In this document: positions 24,485-33,939 of the stretch, in pieces
How the letters are laid out: each line of letters starts with the position of its first letter
Numbering within the stretch: position 1 is the stretch's first letter
DNA from: Deltaproteobacteria bacterium
Lineage (GTDB): Bacteria; Myxococcota_A; UBA9160; UBA6930
Assembly (NCBI GenBank): GCA_028817435.1
Contig: JAPPPQ010000015.1
Span: forward strand, 25,227-89,226
Reading direction: 5' to 3'
Length of the DNA stretch: 64,000 nucleotides
Notes under the pieces: model-generated
The model's database searches: none
What the model saw: only the letters and a program-made list of their open reading frames with translations
What the model was told of the DNA's origin: nothing
Position numbers and translations under genes: made by a program

Positions 24485-25348
24485 ATGGCGCCGACTCTCT
24501 CTGCGGCGGGCCGCCGCGCACTGCGGTTGCAGCGCGCGGTGAGCCTGCTGCTCGCGCCGCTGTGGATTCCCGCCTTCACCGCGCTGATGTGGGGCGCGCT
24601 GCGCTGGCGAATCGCAGACGCTGCGCCGCTGCGCCGCGCCTATGCGCGGCTGCGCGCCGAGTCCCGCGCGCCGTTGCTCATCTGCGCAAACCATCTGACC
24701 ATGCTGGATTCCTTCGTGATCGGCTGGGCGCTGGGCGGCATCGGCTTCTATCTGCGCGATTTCGCGGCGCTGCCCTGGAACACGCCCGAGCGCGTTCACT
24801 TCGCCGACACCTGGTGGAAGCGCGCGCTGGTCTATCTGCTGAAGTGCGTTCCCATATCCAGGGGCTCGGCGCGGGGCGAAGTGGCGCTGGTTTTTGAGAA
24901 GCTGCGCTTTCTGATGCTGCGCGGCGATGTGGCGTTGGTGTTTCCCGAAGGCGGGCGCAGCCGCAGCAGCCGCGTCGAGGAAGCCAACGCGGCCTACGGC
25001 GTGGGCAGGCTGGTGAACTCGCTCCCCGGTTGCCGCGTGCTCTGCGTCTATCTGCGCGGCGCGGGGCAGCACACCTGGACCGATTGGCCCGCGCGCGGCG
25101 AGCGCTTCCGCGCTACGGCCCAGTGCATTGAGCCGCAGAGCGAAGCGCGCGGCCTGCGCGCTTCGCTGGATGTCTCCCGGCAAATCGTGCGCCGCCTGGC
25201 GGAGATGGAGCGCGCGCACTTCGCCGACCACGGCGCGCCCCCGCAACCCGCGCCCGCCGCCGAAGCCGCTTCCGCTTCCGGTGCAGCCGCCGCGCCCGCG
25301 CGAGCTGCTTCTGCCGGTGTTGCAGCCGGAGGTGGCGATGATCGGTAA
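24485..25348 (+). CDS. PlsC-family 1-acylglycerol-phosphate acyltransferase-like protein
   Basis: A 287-residue membrane-associated acyltransferase with an N-terminal hydrophobic segment (20-38), the catalytic NH-x4-D box (N69-H70 to D75) and the FPEGGRSRS substrate motif near 162-170. It would move finished acyl chains to an acceptor such as a lysophospholipid. The Pro/Ala-rich C-terminus (255-287) overlaps the phosphopantetheinyl transferase start by 11 bases. Acceptor and chain preference are unknown. Confidence 0.85.
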   Translation: MAPTLSAAGRRALRLQRAVSLLLAPLWIPAFTALMWGALRWRIADAAPLRRAYARLRAESRAPLLICANHLTMLDSFVIGWALGGIGFYLRDFAALPWNTPERVHFADTWWKRALVYLLKCVPISRGSARGEVALVFEKLRFLMLRGDVALVFPEGGRSRSSRVEEANAAYGVGRLVNSLPGCRVLCVYLRGAGQHTWTDWPARGERFRATAQCIEPQSEARGLRASLDVSRQIVRRLAEMERAHFADHGAPPQPAPAAEAASASGAAAAPARAASAGVAAGGGDDR

Positions 25349-26030
25349 CGATGTCGTGGATCTCGCCCATCCGGCGACGCGCCCCGGCGCGCAGCACCCG
25401 CGCTTCGACGCCCGCGTCTTCACCGGGGCGGAGCGCGCCGCGCTGGCGCAGAGCCCTGGGGCGGAGCGCCTGCGCTGGATTTTCTGGGCCGCCAAAGAGT
25501 CCGCCTACAAGGCCGCCCGCAAACTCGATTCCCGCACGGTCTGGTCCCCCGCGCGCTTCGCAGTGCAGCTCGAGCCGGCTGGGCCGCGGGAATTGACGGC
25601 GCTCTGCGGCGTGGTGCGCCATGGCGCTCTCGCTTTTTCTTTGCGCGTTGAGTCGAATGCCGAGAAGGTGCACGCGCTGGCATTTTGCGCGCGGAGCGCG
25701 CCGGACGCGCTTTACTGCGATGGCGTGGAGTCCTGCGCGAAAGGCGTGAAAGCCAGCGCCGCGGTGCGCGCCGCCGCCCGCCGCGAAATCGCCGCATGGC
25801 TGGGCGCTGCGCCGGATGCCATTTGCATCGGGCGGCGCGGGCGCATTCCGACTCTGCACATCGCCGGGCTGCCCGGGGAGGCCGCCGATCTCTCGCTCTC
25901 CCACCACGGCCGCTTCGTAGCCTGGGCCTGCGAAATTGAGCGCGCGGCGCTGCGCAACGCCCCGCGGCGCGCGGCCAATCACTCCGCCCGGCACGGCGCA
26001 ATGCGCCGCGTGGAACGCCATGCCGTCTGA
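25338..26030 (+). CDS. 4'-phosphopantetheinyl transferase
   Basis: A 230-residue transferase that converts apo-carrier protein to holo form using CoA. The signature is present: GNDVVDL near the N-terminus and FWAAKESAYKA (49-59), where Asp and Glu bind magnesium. It is longer than AcpS (about 125) and shorter than many Sfp types. It is the likely activator of the ACP encoded two genes upstream. ATG 25338 has GGAGGT 4 bases upstream; both ends overlap neighbours by 11 bases. Confidence 0.9.
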   Translation: MIGNDVVDLAHPATRPGAQHPRFDARVFTGAERAALAQSPGAERLRWIFWAAKESAYKAARKLDSRTVWSPARFAVQLEPAGPRELTALCGVVRHGALAFSLRVESNAEKVHALAFCARSAPDALYCDGVESCAKGVKASAAVRAAARREIAAWLGAAPDAICIGRRGRIPTLHIAGLPGEAADLSLSHHGRFVAWACEIERAALRNAPRRAANHSARHGAMRRVERHAV

Positions 26031-29000
26031 ACCGCGCGCGCCGGGATTTTTCGCGCGGCTCTCGCGGCGCAAGCGCCGGGCGGCCGAGCCGGAATCGCCG
26101 CCGCCCGCCGCACCCGAAGCCGCGCCCGCCGGGCCGCCGGGCTTTGAGCCCATCCAGCGGCTCGCCATTGTGAACCGGGGCGAGGCGGCCATGCGCTGCA
26201 TTCGCGCGGTGAAGGCGCTGCGCGCGCAAGAGGGTTCGGTGCTGCGCGCGCTGGCGCTTTTCACCGAGGAGGAGCGCATGGCGCCCTTCGTTCGCCACGC
26301 CGATTTGGCAGAGCCGCTTTCGGGCAGCGGCGTTGCGGCGTATCTGGATCACGAGGGAATCGCCTTGGCCCTGGCCCGCGCGCAGGCGGATGCGGTGTGG
26401 CCGGGCTGGGGCTTTGTCGCCGAGGATGCGTCCTTCGTCGAGAAGATCGAGGCGGCGGGGCTGCGCTTTCTCGGCCCTTCGCCCGCGGCGATGCGCGCGC
26501 TCGGCGACAAGATCGGCTCGAAGCGGCTGGCCGAGCGCGCCGGCGTCCCCGTTTCGCCGTGGAGCGGCGCTGCGCTGCCCGATGCGGAGGCGGCCGCCGA
26601 AGCGGCGCGGGACATCGGCTATCCGCTGGTGGTGAAGGCCTCCGCCGGGGGCGGCGGGCGCGGCATTCGCATTGTGGAGCGCGCCGAAGATCTGGCGGCG
26701 GCCTTCCGCTCCGCCGCGGCCGAAGCCGAGGCGGCCTTCGGCGACGGCCGCCTATTCGTCGAGCAAAAGGTCACCGGCGGCAGGCACATCGAGGTGCAGA
26801 TTGCCGCCGACCGCCACGGCACAGTGCACGCAGTGGGCTGCCGCGATTGCTCGGTGCAGCGCCGCCACCAGAAAGTGCTGGAAGAAGCGCCGCCCCCCGG
26901 ACTTTCCGGCGAATTGCAGCAGGCGCTGTGCGGCGCGGCGGTGCGCATCGCCGCCGCCGCGGGCTATGTGGGAGTCGGCACCGTGGAGTTTCTGGTGGGC
27001 GGCGGCGAGTGGTTCTTTCTCGAGATGAATCCGCGCCTGCAGGTGGAGCACGGCATTACCGAGGAGACCACGGGACTGGACCTGGTGCAGTTGCAGATTC
27101 GCATTGCGCGCGGCGAATCGCTGGCCGGACTGGAGGTGCAGAGCCGCGGCTGCGCCATGGAGGCGCGGCTCTGCGCCGAAGATCCCGAGCGCGGCCACCT
27201 GCCCTCCCCCGGGCGCATTGCGCGCTTCGATCCCGCGCTGGGCCCGCGCATTCGCGTGGATACCGGCGTGGCCGCGGGCAGCCTGGTCCCCGCCGCCTTC
27301 GATTCGCTGATCGCCAAAGTGATTGCGGCCGGCGAGACGCGCGAAGAGGCGCGCGCGCGGCTGGCCGCGGCGCTGGCCGATACCGAGCTGGTCATTGAAG
27401 GCGGCGCCAGCAACAAGGGATACCTGGCGGAGATTCTGGAGCACCCGGAATACCGGCGCGGCGGAGTGGACACCACCTGGCTGGACCGCTTCGGCGCAGC
27501 GCGCGGCGCGCAATCGGAGTTCGCCGCGCCGGCATTGCTGGCCGCCGCGATTCTCACCTATCAGCGCCGCCGCGCCGAAATGCGCCTCAACTTCTACGCC
27601 GAAGCCGGCGGCATTGCCCAGGCCCCCGCCTCCGAAGGGCAGGAAGTGGATCTGAGCCACGGCGGCGAGCAGTATCGGCTGCATGTATTTGCGGTGGGCG
27701 CTTGGGGCTACCGGGTGCATTTGAAAGAGGGCGCGGAAGGGGGAGAAACCAGCGCAGTGGTGCGCGCCACGTTGCGCGAACAGGGCGTATGCGCCGCGCG
27801 GCTCGATCTCGGCGGGCGCGCGCTGCGCGTGCTCTACGATTTGGGCGAAGCGGGCCTGCGCGTGGAAGTGGAGGGCCGCGCTTTTGCTTTCTCTTATCAG
27901 GCCGCGGGACAGGTGCGCGCCGCCACGCCGGCCATGGTGGTTTCGGTGAATGTGGCGCCGGGCGATGCGGTGTCGGCCGGCCAACTGCTCGGCGTGCTCG
28001 AGGCGATGAAGATGGAAGTGGGCTTCGAGGCGCCGGTGTCGGGCACGGTCAGCGAGGTGCGCGCGCGCAGCGGGCAGCAGGTGGCGGCGGGCGATGTGCT
28101 GCTGGTCATAGACGCCTCGCCCGATGGCGCGGCCCCCGGCGCGGCGGCGCGGATTCGCCTGGCCGAAGAGGCCGATCCCCTGCAGCCGCTCTTTGCGCCG
28201 CGCGCCGGCGAAAAGTTGGGCGAGCCGGATCTGCTGGCCGCCGAGCGCGCGCCCGCCGCGGCCCGGCGCGCCGCGCTGGCCGCGGTGCGCGAAGAGACTC
28301 GCCGCGTGCTGCTGGGCTACGACGCAACCCCGGCCCGCGCCGAGCGCCTGGCCGAGCTGCACGAAGCGCCGCTGCCCGACGCGTTGCCGGATTCCTTCTG
28401 CCGCGAGCTCGCCAATTTGGGCGAGGAGATCTGCCTGCTGGCGGATCTGGCGGTGCTCTTCGTCCGCTCCCGGGCGGCCTCGGTATCCGGCGAGTCCGGT
28501 CCCTCGAATGAGGCGCGGCTGCGTATGTATGTGCGGCGCTTCCGGGCCGGCGGCGCGGGCATTGCGGAGGATTTCCTGGAGCTGGTGCGCCGCGCGCTTT
28601 CGCACTACGGCTTGCGCGGACTCGAGGCCAGCGATGCGTTGGAGCGCGCGCTGTTGCGGTTGCTGGCCTCGCAGCAATCCGGACTGCGCGACCGCCTGGC
28701 CCGGGCCATGCTGCGCCGCATTGCAGACGCGGCGCGGCGCGGCGTTTCCCCCGGCGCCACCAAGCGCCTGGGCGAGTCGCTCGACTCGCTGGCGCGAATG
28801 CGCGGCCTGGTCACCGACCGGGTGGCCGACGCCGCCATCGAGGCGCGCTATCTGCTGTTCGAGCAGCCCGAGATTCAGCGCCGCGCCGAGCACATCAGCA
28901 GCAGCGTGCAGGCATGGCTGGATGCGGCGGCGGAAAGCCCCGCGCATCCCCCCGAGAATGTGCTGCGCGACTTTGTGGATGTGCACCGGGGAGTCTTTGA

Positions 29001-31788
29001 CCGGGTGGGCGCGTGGATTGATCACGGCGATGCGCTGCGCCGCTCCATTGCGCTGGCCGCCCATTTGCGCCGCGCCTACTCGCCCATCGCGCCTGTGGAA
29101 GCGGCCGCTGCCGAGCCTTTTGTCGCGCCCTTTGTCTCGCGCATGGCGCTGCCGGACGGGCGCTTCGTGCTGGGCGCGGCCTGCACCCTGCGCGGCGCGG
29201 ACCAAGTGTTGCCGGCGGCCACCCGGCTCATCGAGGTGGCGCGGCAGCAGGGCGGGGCGCAGGCCCGCGCCCTCGAAATCTTCGCGCCGCATCCCGATGC
29301 CGATGGCGCAGACGGCGGCGCAGCGCCCGGCGCAGCCGAGCTCGGCGAGCTGCTCGCTCCGGCGCTATCCGGGGGCTTTGCGGCCGAGCGCCTCACGGTC
29401 ACCTGGCTGCGCCCGGGCGGGCCGGATGTGCATCACACTTTTGTGGCCGATGCGCAATCGGCGCGGGGTTTCCGCAGCGAGGAAGCGCTGTGCGGCTTGC
29501 ATCCCGAAGCCGCGCGGCGCATTGATCTGGCGCGGCTCTCGGGTTTCGAGCTCTCGCGGCAGCCCGCGCCCGAGCCCATTTACTGCTTCTACGCGCGCGC
29601 GCGGGAGGAGCCCGCCGACGAGCGCATCTTCGTGCTGGTGGATCTGCGCTTCCGCTCGCCCGAGCGCGAGGCGCAGCTCCATGTGCCGGCCTTCGAGTTC
29701 GCCTTCTACGAGGCGGCGCGGCAATTGCGCGCCGTGCTGTCGCTGCGCGATCCCAAGCGGCGCTTGCAGTGGAATCGCATCGGAGTGTTTCTGGCGCAGC
29801 CGGTGTTTCTCGATTCCGGAATCGCGCAGCGGCTTTCGCGCAACCTGGCGCCCGCCACCCGCAATCTGGGCATCGAAAAGGTGGTGGTGCGGCTGGAATT
29901 GCTGGACCGCGCCGCCCCCGCGCGTGCCGCCGAGACCCGCGAGTTCGTCATTTCCGATGTGACGGGAATGAACATGACTTTGCAAATGCGCGAACCGCGC
30001 CGCGCGCCGCTGCAGCCCCACAGCACTTACGAGAGCCGGGTGGTGGCCGCGCGCCGCCGCCGCCTGGTCTATCCCTACGAGATCATTCGCACGCTCACCG
30101 GCGCGGGTGGCGCGCAGGCGGGGTCCGGGGATGCGGCGGGCATTCCCCCCGGCGAATTCGAGGAGTTCGATCTGGATCCCGCCGCGCCCGCCGAAGCCCC
30201 CCGCGCGCGCAGCGTTTCGGGCCGCCCCTACGGGCAGAACCGCTGCGGCGTGGTGTTCGGCGTGATTCGCACGGCGACGGACAAGGTGCCGGAGGGCATG
30301 CGCCGCGTGCTGCTGCTCTCGGATCCCACCCGCGGCATGGGCTCGCTGGCGGCGGAGGAATGCGACCGCGTGGAGGCGGCGCTGGATTTGGCGGAGCGCG
30401 AAAAGCTGCCGCTCGAGTGGATCCCCGTCTCTTCCGGCGCGCGCATCGCCATGGACAACGGCACCGAGAACCTGGACGCCACGGCGCGGGTGGTGCGCCG
30501 CATCGTTCGCTTCACCCAGGCGGGCGGCGCGATTCATGTGATCGTCACCGGCGTGAATGTGGGCGCGCAGAGTTACTGGGACGCGCTCTCGACCATGCTC
30601 ATGCACACCCGGGGCGCGCTGATCATGACGCAGAACGCCTCCATGGTGCTGACCGGAAGCGCGGCGCTGCTGGCCTCGGGCTCGGTGTCGGCGGAAAGCG
30701 AGCAGGCCATCGGCGGCTTCGAGCGCATCATGGGGCCGAATGGCGAGGCGCAATACCACGCCCGCGATCTCGCCGACGCCTACCGCATTCTCTACGAGCA
30801 CTACCGCTACACCTATGTGCCGCCGGGCGAGCGCGGCCCGCGCCGCCATGCCACTCAGGATCACGCCGAGCGCAGCGTCGGCGCAGAGGCCGCCCCCGCC
30901 GGCAGCGATTTCGCAACGGTGGGCGAGATTTTCTCGGACCAGACGAATCCCGGGCGCAAGCGGCCTTTTGCAATGCGCGCGGTGATGCAGGCGGTGATGG
31001 ACCGCGACGGCGGCTGCCTGGAGCGCTGGGCCGCCTGGGTGGGCGCAGAGACGGCCATCGTGTGGGACGCGCATCTCGACGGGCAGCCGGTGTGCATGAT
31101 CGGAATCGAGAGCCGCAACATCGCCCGCGAGGGCTACCGCCCCCACGACGGCCCCGCCGCCTGGAACGGCGGGACTTTGTTTCCCGAGTCCTCGAAGAAG
31201 GTGGCGCGCGCGCTGAACGCCGCCAGCGGCAACCGCCCGGTGGTGGTGCTGGCAAACCTTTCGGGCTTCGACGGCTCGCCGGAATCCATGCGCAAGCTGC
31301 AGCTCGAGCACGGCGCGGAAATCGCCCGCGCTGTGGTGAACTTCGCCGGGCCGATTTTGTTTCTGGTGGTGTCGCGCTATCACGGCGGGGCCTATGTGGT
31401 GTTTTCCCGGGCGCTGAATCCGCGGTTGCGCGCCGCGGCGCTCACCGGTTCCTACGCATCGGTAATTGGCGGCGCGCCCGCGGCCAAGGTGGTATTCGCC
31501 CGCGAGGTGCGCGCGCGGGCCGCGCGGGATCCGCGCGTGCGCGCTCTGGCAGATCGCCGCGGCGCTGCGGGCGAGCGCGGCGACGAGAAGAACTACGAGC
31601 GCACCCTCGACGAGGTCACCTTGGAGAAGCAGGCCGAGCTGGCCCGCGAGTTTGACGCCGTGCACACCGTGGAGCGCGCCCGCGATGTGGGTTCGCTGGA
31701 AGAGATTGTCCCGCCCCGGCAGATGCGCGCCTGGCTGGTGCGCAAGTTGCGCGAGGAGCTGGCCCGCGCGGGGGAAGGCGCGTGGTGA
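26020..31788 (+). CDS. Single-chain acyl-CoA carboxylase: biotin carboxylase, BCCP and carboxyltransferase
   Basis: A 1922-residue biotin enzyme that should carboxylate acetyl-CoA or another acyl-CoA. Order: charged leader (1-45); biotin carboxylase (about 46-500) with ATP-grasp loop ASAGGGGRG near 205-213; linker; BCCP (about 630-705) with biotinyl K664 in EAMKME; a long alpha-helical middle (about 720-1390); carboxyltransferase (about 1395-1905) with SDPTRGMGS, SSGARIAMDNGTEN and GVNVGAQSYWDA. Bacterial carboxylases are usually split over two to four genes; this plan and the carboxyltransferase motifs resemble eukaryotic ACC. Its position among acyl-synthesis genes suggests it supplies malonyl-CoA, but propionyl- or longer-chain substrates cannot be excluded. 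Confidence 0.92.
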   Translation: MPSEPRAPGFFARLSRRKRRAAEPESPPPAAPEAAPAGPPGFEPIQRLAIVNRGEAAMRCIRAVKALRAQEGSVLRALALFTEEERMAPFVRHADLAEPLSGSGVAAYLDHEGIALALARAQADAVWPGWGFVAEDASFVEKIEAAGLRFLGPSPAAMRALGDKIGSKRLAERAGVPVSPWSGAALPDAEAAAEAARDIGYPLVVKASAGGGGRGIRIVERAEDLAAAFRSAAAEAEAAFGDGRLFVEQKVTGGRHIEVQIAADRHGTVHAVGCRDCSVQRRHQKVLEEAPPPGLSGELQQALCGAAVRIAAAAGYVGVGTVEFLVGGGEWFFLEMNPRLQVEHGITEETTGLDLVQLQIRIARGESLAGLEVQSRGCAMEARLCAEDPERGHLPSPGRIARFDPALGPRIRVDTGVAAGSLVPAAFDSLIAKVIAAGETREEARARLAAALADTELVIEGGASNKGYLAEILEHPEYRRGGVDTTWLDRFGAARGAQSEFAAPALLAAAILTYQRRRAEMRLNFYAEAGGIAQAPASEGQEVDLSHGGEQYRLHVFAVGAWGYRVHLKEGAEGGETSAVVRATLREQGVCAARLDLGGRALRVLYDLGEAGLRVEVEGRAFAFSYQAAGQVRAATPAMVVSVNVAPGDAVSAGQLLGVLEAMKMEVGFEAPVSGTVSEVRARSGQQVAAGDVLLVIDASPDGAAPGAAARIRLAEEADPLQPLFAPRAGEKLGEPDLLAAERAPAAARRAALAAVREETRRVLLGYDATPARAERLAELHEAPLPDALPDSFCRELANLGEEICLLADLAVLFVRSRAASVSGESGPSNEARLRMYVRRFRAGGAGIAEDFLELVRRALSHYGLRGLEASDALERALLRLLASQQSGLRDRLARAMLRRIADAARRGVSPGATKRLGESLDSLARMRGLVTDRVADAAIEARYLLFEQPEIQRRAEHISSSVQAWLDAAAESPAHPPENVLRDFVDVHRGVFDRVGAWIDHGDALRRSIALAAHLRRAYSPIAPVEAAAAEPFVAPFVSRMALPDGRFVLGAACTLRGADQVLPAATRLIEVARQQGGAQARALEIFAPHPDADGADGGAAPGAAELGELLAPALSGGFAAERLTVTWLRPGGPDVHHTFVADAQSARGFRSEEALCGLHPEAARRIDLARLSGFELSRQPAPEPIYCFYARAREEPADERIFVLVDLRFRSPEREAQLHVPAFEFAFYEAARQLRAVLSLRDPKRRLQWNRIGVFLAQPVFLDSGIAQRLSRNLAPATRNLGIEKVVVRLELLDRAAPARAAETREFVISDVTGMNMTLQMREPRRAPLQPHSTYESRVVAARRRRLVYPYEIIRTLTGAGGAQAGSGDAAGIPPGEFEEFDLDPAAPAEAPRARSVSGRPYGQNRCGVVFGVIRTATDKVPEGMRRVLLLSDPTRGMGSLAAEECDRVEAALDLAEREKLPLEWIPVSSGARIAMDNGTENLDATARVVRRIVRFTQAGGAIHVIVTGVNVGAQSYWDALSTMLMHTRGALIMTQNASMVLTGSAALLASGSVSAESEQAIGGFERIMGPNGEAQYHARDLADAYRILYEHYRYTYVPPGERGPRRHATQDHAERSVGAEAAPAGSDFATVGEIFSDQTNPGRKRPFAMRAVMQAVMDRDGGCLERWAAWVGAETAIVWDAHLDGQPVCMIGIESRNIAREGYRPHDGPAAWNGGTLFPESSKKVARALNAASGNRPVVVLANLSGFDGSPESMRKLQLEHGAEIARAVVNFAGPILFLVVSRYHGGAYVVFSRALNPRLRAAALTGSYASVIGGAPAAKVVFAREVRARAARDPRVRALADRRGAAGERGDEKNYERTLDEVTLEKQAELAREFDAVHTVERARDVGSLEEIVPPRQMRAWLVRKLREELARAGEGAW

Positions 31789-32618
31789 AGCGCATTCGCA
31801 AGAGCCGCGCCCGCCCGCGCCGCCCCGGCCCGTCCCCCCGGCTCGGCCCCGCAGAAATTGAAGAGATGCGCGCCGCAGGCCGCTTCGCCGCGGAGCTGCT
31901 GGACGCCGTGGCCGAGCGGGTGCGCCCCGGCGTCAGCACCGGCGAGCTCGACCGCCTGGTGGAATCGCTCACCCGCGCGCGTGGCGCGCGCAGCGCGCCC
32001 CACGGCTACCGCAGCGCCGGTGCGCCGCCCTTTCCGGGTCACTGCTGCACCTCGGTGAACGATGTGGTCTGCCACGGCATTCCCGACGACGCCCGCGTGC
32101 TGCGCGACGGCGACATTGTGAATGTGGATGTGACGCCGGTGCTCGGCGGCTTTCACGGCGACACCTCGCGCACCTTCGCAGTGGGCGATTCGGTTTCGCC
32201 CCGCGCGCGGCAATTGATCGCCGATGCGCGCCGCGCTCTGTGGCTCGGCATTCGCGCGGTGCTGCCCGGCGCGCGCACCGGCGATATCGGCCACGCCATT
32301 GCCAGCTTTGCCGAATCCCGGGGCTATGGCGTGGTGCGCGAGTTCACCGGCCACGGCGTGGGCCGCCAATTTCACACCGCGCCCACCATCTATCACTACG
32401 GCCGGCCCGGCGCGGGCGAGCCGCTGCTGCCCGGCATGACCTTCACCATTGAGCCGATGATCAATCTCGGCCACTGGCGGACGCAAATTCTCGGCGATGG
32501 CTGGACCGCCGTTACCGCCGACGGCTCGCTCTCCGCGCAATGGGAGCACACGCTGCTGGTCACGGAGGAAGGAGTCGAGGTGCTGACTTTGGGCAGCGGC
32601 GAAACACCGCCGCTGTAA
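31785..32618 (+). CDS. map: Methionine aminopeptidase, type I
   Basis: Removes the initiator methionine from nascent proteins. All five metal ligands are visible: D115 and D126 (D-x10-D), H190 in FTGHGVG, E223 in TIEPM and E254 in QWEHT. A basic N-terminal tail of about 20 residues precedes the catalytic domain. GTG 31785 overlaps the carboxylase stop (GTGA); a GTG three bases earlier is the alternative. Sequence between ligands matches class Ib/Ia enzymes without a zinc-finger extension. It ends the operon and converges with the aminotransferase. Confidence 0.93.
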   Translation: MKRIRKSRARPRRPGPSPRLGPAEIEEMRAAGRFAAELLDAVAERVRPGVSTGELDRLVESLTRARGARSAPHGYRSAGAPPFPGHCCTSVNDVVCHGIPDDARVLRDGDIVNVDVTPVLGGFHGDTSRTFAVGDSVSPRARQLIADARRALWLGIRAVLPGARTGDIGHAIASFAESRGYGVVREFTGHGVGRQFHTAPTIYHYGRPGAGEPLLPGMTFTIEPMINLGHWRTQILGDGWTAVTADGSLSAQWEHTLLVTEEGVEVLTLGSGETPPL

Positions 32619-32646
32619 TGCGGCAAGTTGGCGGCTTGGCGGCGGC

Positions 32647-33855
32647 TCAATCGCGCAGCAGTTGAAGCAGCTTTTCGACGGCGCCGAAGAGCTCGTCTTC
32701 GGGAATGTTGAGGGGCGGGAACAGGCGCATGACGGGGACCGTGCCGCCCGCCGGGGTTGGGCCCGTGGTGATGTTGACCAGCACGCCGGCCTCAATGGCG
32801 CGCTGCGCCAGAGTTTGCGCGGCCTGGCCGTCGCCGAGCGGCAGGCCGATGAGCAGGCCGCGCCCGCGCGGCGGTCCGGCGGCGCGGGGATGCGCGGCGG
32901 CGAACTCGCCGAGCATGGCCAGCAGCGCCTCGCCCAGCCGCGCGGCCCGCGCCGGCAGCTTTTCTTCCTGCACCGCGCGCAGCGTCGCGCAGGCGGCGGC
33001 GCAGGCCAGGGGATTGCCCGCGTAGGTGCCGCCGTGATCGCCGGGCGCGACGGTTTCGGCCACGGCCTCGCTGAACATAAAGGCGGCGATGGGAAAGCCG
33101 CCGCCCAATCCCTTGCCGAGCACCAGCACATCGGGGATCACACCCTCGTGTTCCAATGCGAGCATACGCCCGGTTCTGCCGATGCCGGTCTGCACCTCGT
33201 CCAAAATCAACAGCGCGCCGGCGTCTTGGGTGAGCTGGCGCAGGCGCTGCAGATAGCCGGGGGGGGGCGGGTTCACGCCGCCTTCGCCCTGCAGCGGCTC
33301 GACGATGAGCGCCGCGGTGTCGCCGTCCACGGCGGCGGCGGCGGCATCGGCGTCGCCATAGGGCACGAGCACGGGCTCGGGCAGCAGCGCGCGATAGGGG
33401 TCGCGGTGCTTCGCCTGCCCCACCAATTGCAGCGCGCCCAGCGTCCGCCCGTGAAAGCCGCCCGTTGCGGAGACGAACTTGCGCCGCCCGCTGGCCCGGT
33501 GCGCCAGCTTCACGGCGCCCTCCACCGCCTCGCTGCCCGAGCTGACGAAGAAGCTGCGGGTGAGCGCGGCGGGCGCGATTTCGGTCAGCGCGTCGCAGAG
33601 ATCGAGTTGCGGCAGCGTGTAGAAGAGGTTGGTGGTCTGCATGAGCCGCCCGGCCTGGCTGCGGATGGCCTCCACCAGCGACGCATGGCTGTGGCCCAGC
33701 GCCAGCACGCCCCAGCCCGCCGTCAGGTCCACGAACTCGCGGCCCGCCACATCGCGCACCCGCGCGCCCTGCCCCGAGACGATGGCGACGGGCAGGCGCG
33801 GAATGCCCGGCAAGAAGCGTTCGGCTTCGCGCCGGCGGATTTCCTCGAAGTTCAA
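32647..33855 (-). CDS. Class III PLP aminotransferase, acetylornithine aminotransferase-like
   Basis: A 402-residue class III aminotransferase. The PLP lysine is K248 in LGKGLGGGF, cofactor D219 in ILDEVQTGIGRTG, and SSGSEA (105-110) binds phosphate. Overall plan fits ArgD, which makes N-acetylornithine or succinyl-diaminopimelate, but succinylornithine and 4-aminobutyrate transaminases look similar and no arginine gene is near. TTG 33855 is chosen for GAAGGAGG placed 5 bases upstream. A C9 run (33259-33267) encodes the conserved PPPPGY and is probably not a switch. Confidence 0.85.
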   Translation of the reverse strand: MNFEEIRRREAERFLPGIPRLPVAIVSGQGARVRDVAGREFVDLTAGWGVLALGHSHASLVEAIRSQAGRLMQTTNLFYTLPQLDLCDALTEIAPAALTRSFFVSSGSEAVEGAVKLAHRASGRRKFVSATGGFHGRTLGALQLVGQAKHRDPYRALLPEPVLVPYGDADAAAAAVDGDTAALIVEPLQGEGGVNPPPPGYLQRLRQLTQDAGALLILDEVQTGIGRTGRMLALEHEGVIPDVLVLGKGLGGGFPIAAFMFSEAVAETVAPGDHGGTYAGNPLACAAACATLRAVQEEKLPARAARLGEALLAMLGEFAAAHPRAAGPPRGRGLLIGLPLGDGQAAQTLAQRAIEAGVLVNITTGPTPAGGTVPVMRLFPPLNIPEDELFGAVEKLLQLLRD

Positions 33856-33939
33856 GCGCGCCTCCTTCGGCCGCGGCCCGCGGCCGGGGCCGGGAGAATC
33901 CGCCGTTATGGCCGCCGCGTCAAGCGCTAGGCTTGCCCC

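Noticed and set aside
33259..33267. C/G run of nine inside the aminotransferase gene, possible second phase switch
   Set aside because: It encodes the conserved Pro-rich PPPPGY motif of class III aminotransferases, is much shorter than the G14 tract, and is explained by codon use in a GC-rich genome.
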